From positions 1 to 19,161 of the forward strand of contig CAAELX010000046.1 of NCBI GenBank assembly GCA_900756925.1: a stretch of DNA of 19,161 nucleotides, read 5' to 3'. Under the pieces are notes generated by a model. It saw nothing but the letters and a program-made list of their open reading frames with translations, was not told the origin of the DNA and did not search any database. Every line of letters starts with the position of its first letter. The stretch's first letter is position 1. A program made the position numbers and the translations under genes. This DNA is from an uncultured Roseburia sp. Lineage in GTDB: Bacteria > Bacillota > Clostridia > Lachnospirales > Lachnospiraceae. Shown in pieces: positions 7,915 through 13,990 of this stretch.

Positions 7915-8916
7915 CTAGTCCAGGAGATTCTCATCTATCTCCATCTCTTCCGCAAACTTCTTCTTATTCAGGCGTTCTCTCTCGCCATTCCCGTTAAAGC
8001 GCTTAATCTGCTTGTCTTTCTCGGTTACGAGTGACTTCGGAATAGCTTTTACAAAATAATAGTATTCATCATCTTCAAACTGCAACTTCTCCGTTCTTGA
8101 ATAATCCAGATTAAAAAACAGGAACTCAATTAAAAATGCGATCAGACCGGAAACAATGCTTCCTGCGATCACACCGACGGTTCTTCCGGAAATTCCAAGC
8201 AGAAGATAGCCCGCGGTCAGACCGATCATCTCAAAAAGAATACCGGACATCAATGCAATCGTCCACGCATGCTCGATGTCAAGCCTTCGGATCAGGTATA
8301 CCATAAGTGCTACGATCACAAAGATCACCAGTACCAGATACATCTCTTTATTCCCTACGAGCTGATTTAACGCTATAACAATCTTAGAAGCCGAAGAGTC
8401 AGATTCTTCTGCCGCACTGCCTAACGCATTGGCATTCTCCCCCACTCCGCGAATAAAAAAATACAGAACCGTTCCGCATGCAACAGAGATAACGGAATAT
8501 GCTTCGCTTAAAAGTCCTGTCCCAACCGGAACAATATATGGGATGTGCAATTTGAAGCAGATCGGCGTGAGGATCGCATTGAACCCGCTCTTTGGTGCGA
8601 ACCGGAAATAGATAAAATAGATCACTGCAAATAAAAGCAGGCCAACTAAGCATACTTCCAAAGACAGTGCATAGAAGTCAAGCAGCGATACAAGCGCGGC
8701 AAGCACAATCATCCCATTCACCGGGATCACCGAGCACACAAGAGCCAGGATCAGTGCCACCGGCGTTCTGCTGATGAACTTCATATATCCGATGCTGTTA
8801 TTGATCATAAGGAACGTAAACAGTGCGAACACAAACTTTATGACAGGTAACAGATAAATTTCATTTTTTCCGTAAAAACGAATCAGTTTTTCTTTTATTT
8901 CCAATAGAGTTGTCAT
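7915..8916 (-). CDS. Unrecognised polytopic membrane protein upstream of cdaA
   Basis: I do not recognise the function. The 333-residue protein has about eight hydrophobic segments, near residues 22-40, 52-67, 68-84, 86-104, 127-156, 192-209, 217-240 and 245-270. A charged cytoplasmic-type C-terminal tail of about 60 residues follows (YSRTEKLQFEDDEYYYFVKA, then a Lys/Arg/Glu-rich end). The tract GENANALGSAAEESDSSASK (160-179) is a polar loop between membrane segments. No Walker, cysteine-cluster, protease or transporter signature is visible. AGGAGG precedes the ATG by about 5 nt. The gene lies 20 bp after another small membrane-protein gene and 27 bp before cdaA. Tight packing behind one promoter suggests a role linked to c-di-AMP synthesis, such as sensing, localisation or solute transport, but that is inference. 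I recall similar unannotated proteins in Lachnospiraceae. Confidence 0.85.
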   Translation of the reverse strand: MTTLLEIKEKLIRFYGKNEIYLLPVIKFVFALFTFLMINNSIGYMKFISRTPVALILALVCSVIPVNGMIVLAALVSLLDFYALSLEVCLVGLLLFAVIYFIYFRFAPKSGFNAILTPICFKLHIPYIVPVGTGLLSEAYSVISVACGTVLYFFIRGVGENANALGSAAEESDSSASKIVIALNQLVGNKEMYLVLVIFVIVALMVYLIRRLDIEHAWTIALMSGILFEMIGLTAGYLLLGISGRTVGVIAGSIVSGLIAFLIEFLFFNLDYSRTEKLQFEDDEYYYFVKAIPKSLVTEKDKQIKRFNGNGERERLNKKKFAEEMEIDENLLD

Positions 8917-8936
8917 CTTTGCCTCCTGTTTATCCG

Positions 8937-9374
8937 CTACTGCTCCTGCGCCTTCCGGCTTCCCGCAGCAGGGAGCTTCAACTTATCTTCTCTTTCGTAT
9001 AGACGGTTCAGCTTCTTCACGCTGCTATAATACTTCTTGACCTTCCTGCGCCCATTCGTATAACGCTTCTGGTACACGATATAAGTGATCATCAGGTAGA
9101 AAAACAAAAATATCACATACTTGATCGCAAGCGGAACCAGAAAGCCCACCAGATCCATCGTGTTGAGCGTATTGAGCAGTTCATCCATCTCATATAACGC
9201 CCACATCACAAACAGCAGCCCGAACGCAATCGTACCCGTGACAAAACTTCCGATAAACTTTAATGCCACATAATCATTCCTCGCATACTGCTCCATCGGT
9301 CTGCACTCTTTTCCATCCTCTTTATCGAACACAGCCATTTTTATCATCTGCTGTAAACGGTCTTCATTTACCAT
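8937..9374 (-). CDS. Unrecognised small two-span membrane protein, first gene after the promoter
   Basis: I do not recognise the function. The 145-residue protein has an N-terminal soluble stretch of about 38 residues, then two hydrophobic segments (about 39-61 and 75-100) separated by an acidic loop with two near-repeats (MDELLNTLNTMD). It ends in a strongly basic C-terminal tail (YQKRYTNGRRKVKKYYSSVK, then KKLNRLYEREDKLK), which would be cytoplasmic by the positive-inside rule and may form a helix. AGGAACAGGAT lies directly before the ATG at 9374. It is the first gene after a strong predicted promoter and is 20 bp ahead of the larger membrane protein, so the two are probably co-expressed and may form a complex. 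There is no signal peptide or catalytic motif. Confidence 0.82.
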   Translation of the reverse strand: MVNEDRLQQMIKMAVFDKEDGKECRPMEQYARNDYVALKFIGSFVTGTIAFGLLFVMWALYEMDELLNTLNTMDLVGFLVPLAIKYVIFLFFYLMITYIVYQKRYTNGRRKVKKYYSSVKKLNRLYEREDKLKLPAAGSRKAQEQ

Positions 9375-9413
9375 ATCCTGTTCCTTCCTTTATCAGGGAC
9401 TTATTCATCTTCG

Positions 9414-9441
9414 ATTATACCATAACAGACACCATTTTCAA
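9414..9441 (-). promoter_or_regulatory. Sigma-A-type promoter for the cdaA gene string
   Basis: On the minus strand TTGAAA (9436-9441) is separated by 16 nt from a perfect TATAAT (9414-9419), with TGG immediately before it giving an extended -10. A start near 9407 gives a leader of about 33 nt to the ATG at 9374. The promoter begins 4 bp after the comF stop, with no terminator between, so some read-through from comF is also likely. Confidence 0.82.
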
Positions 9442-9445
9442 AGCA

Positions 9446-10156
9446 TTAAAATCCCGCACCAATGCTGATGCTTAAGAAACAGATAACATCCACGCCTTCT
9501 GCCCGCAGTATCTCTGCAATCGCATCAACGGTGCTGCCAGTTGTATAGATATCATCCACAAGAAGTACACTGTGGTATGGCACCGGTCTCCCGCTCACCA
9601 CAAACGCTTCCTCTAAGTTTTTTCTGCGTTCTTTATCATTAAGCTCTTTCTGTGGCACAGTATTCCTGACACGGCTTAACAGTGTCTGGTCTACTGGTAT
9701 GCCGCTGATCTTCCCAAGGCTTCTAGCAAAGACTGCCGCCTGATTATAGCCTCTTTTCCGCTCCTTCTTCCGGTACATCGGAACCGGAAGGATCACCTCG
9801 ATCCCTTTCGCCCTGATCCAGGCTCCATGCAGGTGGTATGCTTCCTCTGCATAGAAGGTGGCATACTCCCTTTTATTGGCATATTTAAACCGGTACATGG
9901 ATTCCCGGATGCCGCCCTGATAGACAAAAACAGCTTTTCCCTGTGTGTAAAAGTGCTTTTTGTGTGCACAGTCCGGGCAATATTCCCTCCGCTCATCCTC
10001 TAACGGTTTTCCACATTTCTTACAGCATGGCTCTGTGATATGCTGTATCTTCGTCCCACACGGACCACATGTTTTCTCCCCTGCCCATAAGACCTGGTCA
10101 CAAACCGGGCATCTCGGTGGAAAAAACAGATTCTGCAGTAATTCTCTCTTTTTCAC
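9446..10156 (-). CDS. comF: ComF-family phosphoribosyltransferase-like protein
   Basis: This is a ComF/GntX family protein, required for DNA uptake during transformation in Bacillus; in non-competent bacteria its role is unclear. The 236-residue protein opens with a zinc-ribbon region: Cys16/Cys19, Cys30/Cys33, Cys44-45/Cys48 and Cys60/Cys63 form CxxC pairs. A phosphoribosyltransferase fold follows. The PVPMYRKKERKRGYNQA block (125-141) is typical of ComF, and the PRPP-binding loop VLLVDDIYTTGST is at 197-209. The start is a GTG at 10154-10156, with GGAAAGG 5 nt upstream. It follows recD2 by 78 bp. There is no ComFA-type helicase next to it, but a RecD2 helicase precedes it, so the pair could be a DNA-processing unit; that is inference. 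Confidence 0.94.
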   Translation of the reverse strand: MKKRELLQNLFFPPRCPVCDQVLWAGEKTCGPCGTKIQHITEPCCKKCGKPLEDERREYCPDCAHKKHFYTQGKAVFVYQGGIRESMYRFKYANKREYATFYAEEAYHLHGAWIRAKGIEVILPVPMYRKKERKRGYNQAAVFARSLGKISGIPVDQTLLSRVRNTVPQKELNDKERRKNLEEAFVVSGRPVPYHSVLLVDDIYTTGSTVDAIAEILRAEGVDVICFLSISIGAGF

Positions 10157-10234
10157 GAATTCCTTTCCAAAATCTCTCCGTTTACCATCCTAACACGTTT
10201 TTTATATCCATACTATAAAAGTTTTCTTAAGATT

Positions 10235-12454
10235 TCACGAATTTTCCTGCATCTGCTGTTCCTTCAGCCGTTCGCACAGCCCGCTGTACCGCTTCTGCTG
10301 GGAGATATTGTGGATCATCTGGGAAAATGTCTTCTCATTTCCGACGAGTGTAACGCATTTTCTTGCCCTCGTCACTGCCGTGTACAAAAGATTCCGGTTC
10401 ATCAACATGGACGGACCGTTTAACAGTGGGATCACAACCGCCGGGTACTCGCTTCCCTGCGATTTATGTATGGTGATCGCATAGGCAAGTTCTAACTCAT
10501 CCAACAGTTTGAAGGAATATTCCACCTTCCTGCCCTCATCGAATTCGACCGTCATAGTCTCCGCAAAATCATTGATTTCCTTAATAATTCCCATATCACC
10601 GTTGAAAATTCCCATGCCTTTATCCACAGTAAGACCGAATTTCGTGGAGATTTCCCACTCTAACTGGTAATTATTCTTCGTCTGCATGACCTTGTCACCC
10701 TCGCGGAAGATCATATCGCCGTGCTCCTTCTCCCGTTTCGAACGGTCCGGCGGATTTAAGTACTGCTGTAAGATACCGTTTAACCGCTCCACACCAAGCA
10801 GTCCCTTCCGCATCGGTGTCAGCACCTGCATATCATACGGCGTCGCGTCCACGAACTTCGGCAGTTTCTGCTTCACAAGCTGGAGTACCACATTGATGAT
10901 AATATCCGCCTCATACCGTTTCAGGAAAAAGAAATCCATGCTCTTGTTATCTAAGGATACTTCCTCTCCCCGGTTGATCTTATGTGCGTTTACAATGATG
11001 TCACTGGTGGATGCCTGCCGGAAAATCTTTGTCAGCATCACGACATTACACGCCCCTGACTCAATAATATCCTTCAAAACGCTTCCTGGTCCGACACTTG
11101 GAAGCTGATTGATATCCCCGACTAAAATCAGCCTCGTCCCGGCCGCTACAGCCTTCAGCAGGGAGTTCATCAGTGTGATGTCAACCATTGACATCTCATC
11201 AATAATCACAACGTCCGTCTCAAGCGGATTGCTCTCATTCCGCTCAAATCCGGCACTTCCCTCCACGCCGCCGTTTAACTCTAACATCCGGTGGATTGTC
11301 CTCGCCTGAAAGCCCGTCGTCTCACTCATGCGCTTCGCGGCACGTCCGGTCGGTGCTGCGAGGAAAATGTCCATTCCTTCCATCTCAAAATAGCGGATGA
11401 TCGTGTTGATCGTCGTTGTTTTTCCGGTACCCGGACCTCCTGTAATAACTAACAGACCGTTGCGCACCGCCTCTTTTACCGCACTGACCTGATGCTCATC
11501 CAACTGCATGCCAGTCTGCTTCTCGATCTTATGGATCCGGTGTTCAATCTCTGCATCCGCCACATCATAGCTGATATTTAACTGCCGCAGCATTGTGGCT
11601 GTGTTCGCTTCCATATAATAGAAGGAAGACGCATAAATCTCTGTCCGTTCCGATGTCTGCTTCATTACTATTTTCCGCTCCATGGCAAGATCCATATAAT
11701 TTTTCTCAATGACAGGAGCATCCACACCGAGCAGTTCCACAGTCTTTGCCGTCAGCTCTTCTTTCGGCAGATAAGTATGTCCCTCCCCGGATGCCTGCAG
11801 CAGTGTATACAGAATACCGCTGCGCACACGGAAATCCGAATCTGTCCTTATGCCTGCCTTCGCCGCAATATCATCTGCCGTCCGGAAACCGACTCCCTCA
11901 ATATCATCTGCCAGGCGGTATGGGTTTTCTTTTAATATGCCGTACACTTCCTGTCCATATCGGTTATAGATCTTCACAGCAAGGTTCATTGTAATACCGA
12001 ACTGCTGCAAAAATATCATCGCCTGGCGCAAATCCCGCTTCTCGTTCACCTGGCTGGCGATCTCCATCGCCTTGCGCTCACTGATCCCCTTGATCTCCGC
12101 AAGCCGCTCCGGTTCCTCCTCGATGATTCGGAACGTATCTTCCTTAAATCTCCGGACAATACGTGCTGCCATGGCAAGACCGATCCCTTTGATTGCTCCG
12201 GAACCCAGATAGCGTTCGATTGCCTCCTCATCCTCCGGTGCCTTTTCCTCAAAGCTTACGACTTTGAACTGGGTACCATAAGTCGGATGGTCCGTATAAT
12301 CTCCGGTTGCCTCGATGTTCTCCCCTTCCGTGATGGCAGCAAAGATCCCGACGCACGTAATCTCCTCCTCGCCGCTCACCAGATTGAGAACCGTGTATCC
12401 GTTATCTGTATTCCGATATATAATGTGTTCCACATATCCAGCTAATTTTTCCAT
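10235..12454 (-). CDS. recD2: RecD2-type SF1 DNA helicase (RecD/TraA family)
   Basis: RecD2 is a 5'-3' superfamily 1B helicase in organisms without RecBC partners, linked to replication-fork and recombinational repair. I chose the ATG at 12454 (739 aa), preceded by AGGAG at a 5-nt spacing; the longer TTG reading from 12493 starts inside the mreB terminator and is rejected. Residue numbers are from this start. The N-terminal OB-like region (1-75) is followed by helix-hairpin-helix repeats (GSGAIKGIGLAMAARI near 84-99, AEIKGISERKAMEI near 119-132, and DIEGVGFRTADDIAAKAGI near 184-202). Walker A ITGGPGTGKTTT is at 337-348 and Walker B VVIIDEMSMVD at 415-425. GDINQLPSVGPGSVLKD is motif III. YAITIHKSQGSEYPAV near 656 and LLYTAVTRAR near 685 are the UvrD_C_2 motifs. 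The length matches the family. Confidence 0.97.
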   Translation of the reverse strand: MEKLAGYVEHIIYRNTDNGYTVLNLVSGEEEITCVGIFAAITEGENIEATGDYTDHPTYGTQFKVVSFEEKAPEDEEAIERYLGSGAIKGIGLAMAARIVRRFKEDTFRIIEEEPERLAEIKGISERKAMEIASQVNEKRDLRQAMIFLQQFGITMNLAVKIYNRYGQEVYGILKENPYRLADDIEGVGFRTADDIAAKAGIRTDSDFRVRSGILYTLLQASGEGHTYLPKEELTAKTVELLGVDAPVIEKNYMDLAMERKIVMKQTSERTEIYASSFYYMEANTATMLRQLNISYDVADAEIEHRIHKIEKQTGMQLDEHQVSAVKEAVRNGLLVITGGPGTGKTTTINTIIRYFEMEGMDIFLAAPTGRAAKRMSETTGFQARTIHRMLELNGGVEGSAGFERNESNPLETDVVIIDEMSMVDITLMNSLLKAVAAGTRLILVGDINQLPSVGPGSVLKDIIESGACNVVMLTKIFRQASTSDIIVNAHKINRGEEVSLDNKSMDFFFLKRYEADIIINVVLQLVKQKLPKFVDATPYDMQVLTPMRKGLLGVERLNGILQQYLNPPDRSKREKEHGDMIFREGDKVMQTKNNYQLEWEISTKFGLTVDKGMGIFNGDMGIIKEINDFAETMTVEFDEGRKVEYSFKLLDELELAYAITIHKSQGSEYPAVVIPLLNGPSMLMNRNLLYTAVTRARKCVTLVGNEKTFSQMIHNISQQKRYSGLCERLKEQQMQENS

Positions 12455-12459
12455 ATCTG

Positions 12460-12464
12460 CTCCT
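12460..12464 (-). promoter_or_regulatory. recD2 Shine-Dalgarno that fixes the start
   Basis: AGGAG on the minus strand lies 5 nt before the ATG at 12454. It overlaps by two bases a CAGTGACAG stretch (12463-12471) that nearly copies one arm of the upstream mreB terminator, so its accessibility could be affected by RNA structure. Confidence 0.7.
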
Positions 12465-12483
12465 GTCACTGTAAGGCACCGGA

Positions 12484-12519
12484 CAAAAAACAAGCTGTCA
12501 CAGTAATCTGTGACAGCTT
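12484..12519 (-). terminator. Rho-independent terminator of mreB
   Basis: A perfect 12-bp stem (AAGCTGTCACAG at 12492-12503, CTGTGACAGCTT at 12508-12519) with a 4-nt loop is followed on the minus strand by GTTTTTTG. It lies 4 bp after the mreB stop. A-rich sequence on the other side (TTTTTA read on the plus strand) could let it work in both directions, although no plus-strand gene is present. Confidence 0.93.
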
Positions 12520-12523
12520 ATTT

Positions 12524-13522
12524 TTAGTCATCATCACGCTTGCCAGCTAAAAATTCCACATATTTTCCGGTTCCAATTGCCACGCAGGTCATCGGATCGT
12601 CTGCTGTCATCGTATTGATACCGGTTCTGTCCTCGATCAGTTCCTCTAATCCGCGGAGCAGTGCACCGCCACCTGTCAATACAATACCGCGGTCTGCCAC
12701 ATCGGCTGCTAACTCCGGTGGAGTCTTCTCCAGTACAGAATGGACTGCTTCCACGATCTGTAAGGTCGGCTCGCGGAGCGCTTCCTCTGTCTCCTCTGAA
12801 GATACCGTAACGGTCTTCGGAAGTCCTGTTACAAGGTTACGTCCTCTGACATCCATTGTCTCCGGTTCCGGTAACGGGAAACAGGTTCCGATCTTGATCT
12901 TGATATCCTCTGCGGTTCTCTCACCGATCAGAAGATTGTGCTTCTTTCTCATATAACGGACGATCGCTTCATCGAAATCATCTCCGGCGATCTTGACAGA
13001 AGTGCTGACTACAGAACCTCCCAGGGAGATTACTGCGATATCTGCGGTACCGCCCCCGATATCTACGATCATATTTCCACATGGTCTTGCGATATCAATT
13101 CCGGCTCCGATAGCTGCTGCAATTGGCTCCTCGATAATAGCCACTTCTCTGGCTCCTGCCTGGTAAGTAGCATCCTCTACTGCCTTCTTCTCAACTTCTG
13201 TGACGCCGCTCGGCACACAGACACTGATTCTCGGCTTGCGGAACGTTCTCTTACCGAGTGCTTTCTGGATAAAGTACTTGATCATCTTCTCGGTTACCGT
13301 GTAATCAGAGATTACACCCTGTCTCAATGGACGGACAGCAACGATATTTCCCGGAGTTCTTCCGAGCATCAGTCTTGCCTCCTCACCAATTGCCTTAATC
13401 TTATTTGTATCACGGTCAAAAGCCACTACAGACGGCTCCTTTAACACAACGCCTTTTCCTTTGATATACACTAATATGCTCGCGGTACCAAGATCGATAC
13501 CGATATCTGTACTCATCATCAT
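12524..13522 (-). CDS. mreB: MreB/Mbl actin-like rod-shape protein
   Basis: This is an actin-family ATPase that forms membrane-associated filaments and guides lateral peptidoglycan synthesis. The protein has 332 residues, the family length. Phosphate-1 DIGIDLGTAS is at 6-15, phosphate-2 IVDIGGGTADIAV at 152-164 and the adenosine loop LTGGGALLRGLEEL at 282-295. EEPIAAAIGAG (131-141) and LLIGERTAEDIKIKIG (197-212) are standard MreB blocks. Three ATG codons in a row at 13514-13522 leave the exact start open; GGGG lies about 11 nt before the first. It is a single-gene unit with its own promoter and terminator and no mreC or mreD nearby, as for Mbl or MreBH paralogues, so mbl may be the better name. 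DLGTAS replaces the more usual DLGTAN, a small change in the nucleotide site that other actin-like proteins tolerate. Confidence 0.96.
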   Translation of the reverse strand: MMMSTDIGIDLGTASILVYIKGKGVVLKEPSVVAFDRDTNKIKAIGEEARLMLGRTPGNIVAVRPLRQGVISDYTVTEKMIKYFIQKALGKRTFRKPRISVCVPSGVTEVEKKAVEDATYQAGAREVAIIEEPIAAAIGAGIDIARPCGNMIVDIGGGTADIAVISLGGSVVSTSVKIAGDDFDEAIVRYMRKKHNLLIGERTAEDIKIKIGTCFPLPEPETMDVRGRNLVTGLPKTVTVSSEETEEALREPTLQIVEAVHSVLEKTPPELAADVADRGIVLTGGGALLRGLEELIEDRTGINTMTADDPMTCVAIGTGKYVEFLAGKRDDD

Positions 13523-13642
13523 TTTCTGATAATCCCCTTTCTGTGATCTGTTCTATCTGTTTTATTCTGCTGCACGCTGATGTCAATCCTCTTCTTGTCT
13601 CCTCAGACAGCTTATTGTTTACGTATTCTTTCAGCCATCCTG

Positions 13643-13679
13643 CTATGTCCGAACCCTTTCCTGTCTTAAATGGACATAG
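13643..13679 (-). repeat. Hairpin in the mreB mRNA leader
   Basis: CTATGTCC at 13643-13650 and GGACATAG at 13672-13679 form a perfect 8-bp stem with a 21-nt loop. It lies a few bases after the predicted transcription start of mreB, so it would be the 5' end structure of the mRNA. It may stabilise the transcript. No U-run follows, so it is not a terminator. Confidence 0.45.
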
Positions 13680-13691
13680 AGATACAGCATT

Positions 13692-13719
13692 ATTATATAC
13701 AACTTCGGAAATTTTTCAA
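13692..13719 (-). promoter_or_regulatory. Sigma-A-type promoter of mreB
   Basis: On the minus strand TTGAAA (13714-13719) is followed after 16 nt by a perfect TATAAT (13692-13697). The predicted start near 13685 gives a leader of about 163 nt. An A/T-rich tract with a run of eight A residues lies directly upstream, as expected of an UP element. Confidence 0.8.
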
Positions 13720-13866
13720 AGTTTTTTTTCAGGAAATCCAGATTTTTATAGAAAAATAAGATTTTATTAAGAAATGGATTAAAAATCTCTTTAAAAAGTA
13801 TAAAGACCTTTTTCATTTTTCCATCACAAAATGGTCACATTTTTATTCTATTTTATAAGAGTACTA

Positions 13867-13906
13867 GCTAATATGACTTTTTCAAGTCGGCTAATATAAT
13901 TTTTCA
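13867..13906. repeat. Imperfect direct repeat GCTAATAT...TTTTTCA
   Basis: Two copies of GCTAATAT followed by a short A/C step and TTTTTCA occur at 13867-13884 and 13890-13906, 23 bp apart and differing by a substitution and one missing base. The first copy also contains a 5-bp inverted repeat with the spacer (GACTT, AAGTC; 13875-13888). The second copy overlaps the -10 of a candidate plus-strand promoter. It could be a binding site or chance in AT-rich DNA. Confidence 0.4.
13873..13900 (+). promoter_or_regulatory. Candidate plus-strand promoter pointing at the uvrA 3' end
   Basis: ATGACT (13873-13878, four of six matches to the consensus) is followed after 16 nt by a perfect TATAAT (13895-13900). 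Transcription would start near 13907 and run into the hairpins at 13940-13986. AT-rich DNA yields such matches by chance, so this is tentative. Confidence 0.35.
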
Positions 13907-13962
13907 TAACTCATGCTTCCGGATTTCCTTTTGGATTTCCGGGGGCACTCCCCGCATTTTAC

Positions 13963-13986
13963 CGGCAGAAGATATCTCTTCTGCCG
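13963..13986 (-). terminator. Strong hairpin just after uvrA (terminator or 3' stabiliser)
   Basis: A perfect 10-bp stem, CGGCAGAAGA (13963-13972) and TCTTCTGCCG (13977-13986), with a 4-nt loop lies 4 bp after the uvrA stop. On the uvrA strand it is followed by GTAAAATG and then a second GC-rich hairpin (CGGGG at 13940-13944, CCCCG at 13950-13954), with no U-run. On the plus strand the following bases are TATTTTATTT. It may end uvrA transcription imperfectly, protect the mRNA 3' end, or terminate a plus-strand transcript. Confidence 0.55.
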
Positions 13987-13990
13987 TATT

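Larger units (their letters stand above)
13523..13990. other. 468-bp AT-rich intergenic region between uvrA and mreB
   Basis: No gene is supported here. From the mreB side it holds a leader of about 160 nt with an 8-bp hairpin, a sigma-A-type promoter, a very AT-rich block (about 13720-13870), a pair of imperfect direct repeats, a candidate plus-strand promoter and the hairpins after uvrA. The AT-rich block contains a 9-bp inverted repeat, AGATTTTTA at 13740-13748 and TAAAAATCT at 13780-13788, of unclear meaning. It may act as an UP-element-like or curved upstream region for the mreB promoter. Confidence 0.6.

Noticed and set aside
12455..12493. Longer RecD2 N-terminus starting at a TTG at 12493
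   Set aside because: It would begin inside the mreB terminator stem; the ATG at 12454 has AGGAG at good spacing and matches the family N-terminus.
12938..13444. Plus-strand open frame of 168 codons opposite mreB
   Set aside because: It is a shadow of the mreB reading frame on the other strand; the minus-strand product has all actin-family motifs.
13523..13685. Stop-free minus-strand frame of over 50 codons in the mreB leader
   Set aside because: It has no usable start codon or ribosome site, runs out of frame into mreB, and A/G-rich sequence easily gives such open stretches.
13810..13835. CRP-like TGTGA half-sites ahead of the mreB promoter
   Set aside because: The spacing and symmetry do not fit a CRP/FNR palindrome, and AT-rich sequence makes such half-sites common.
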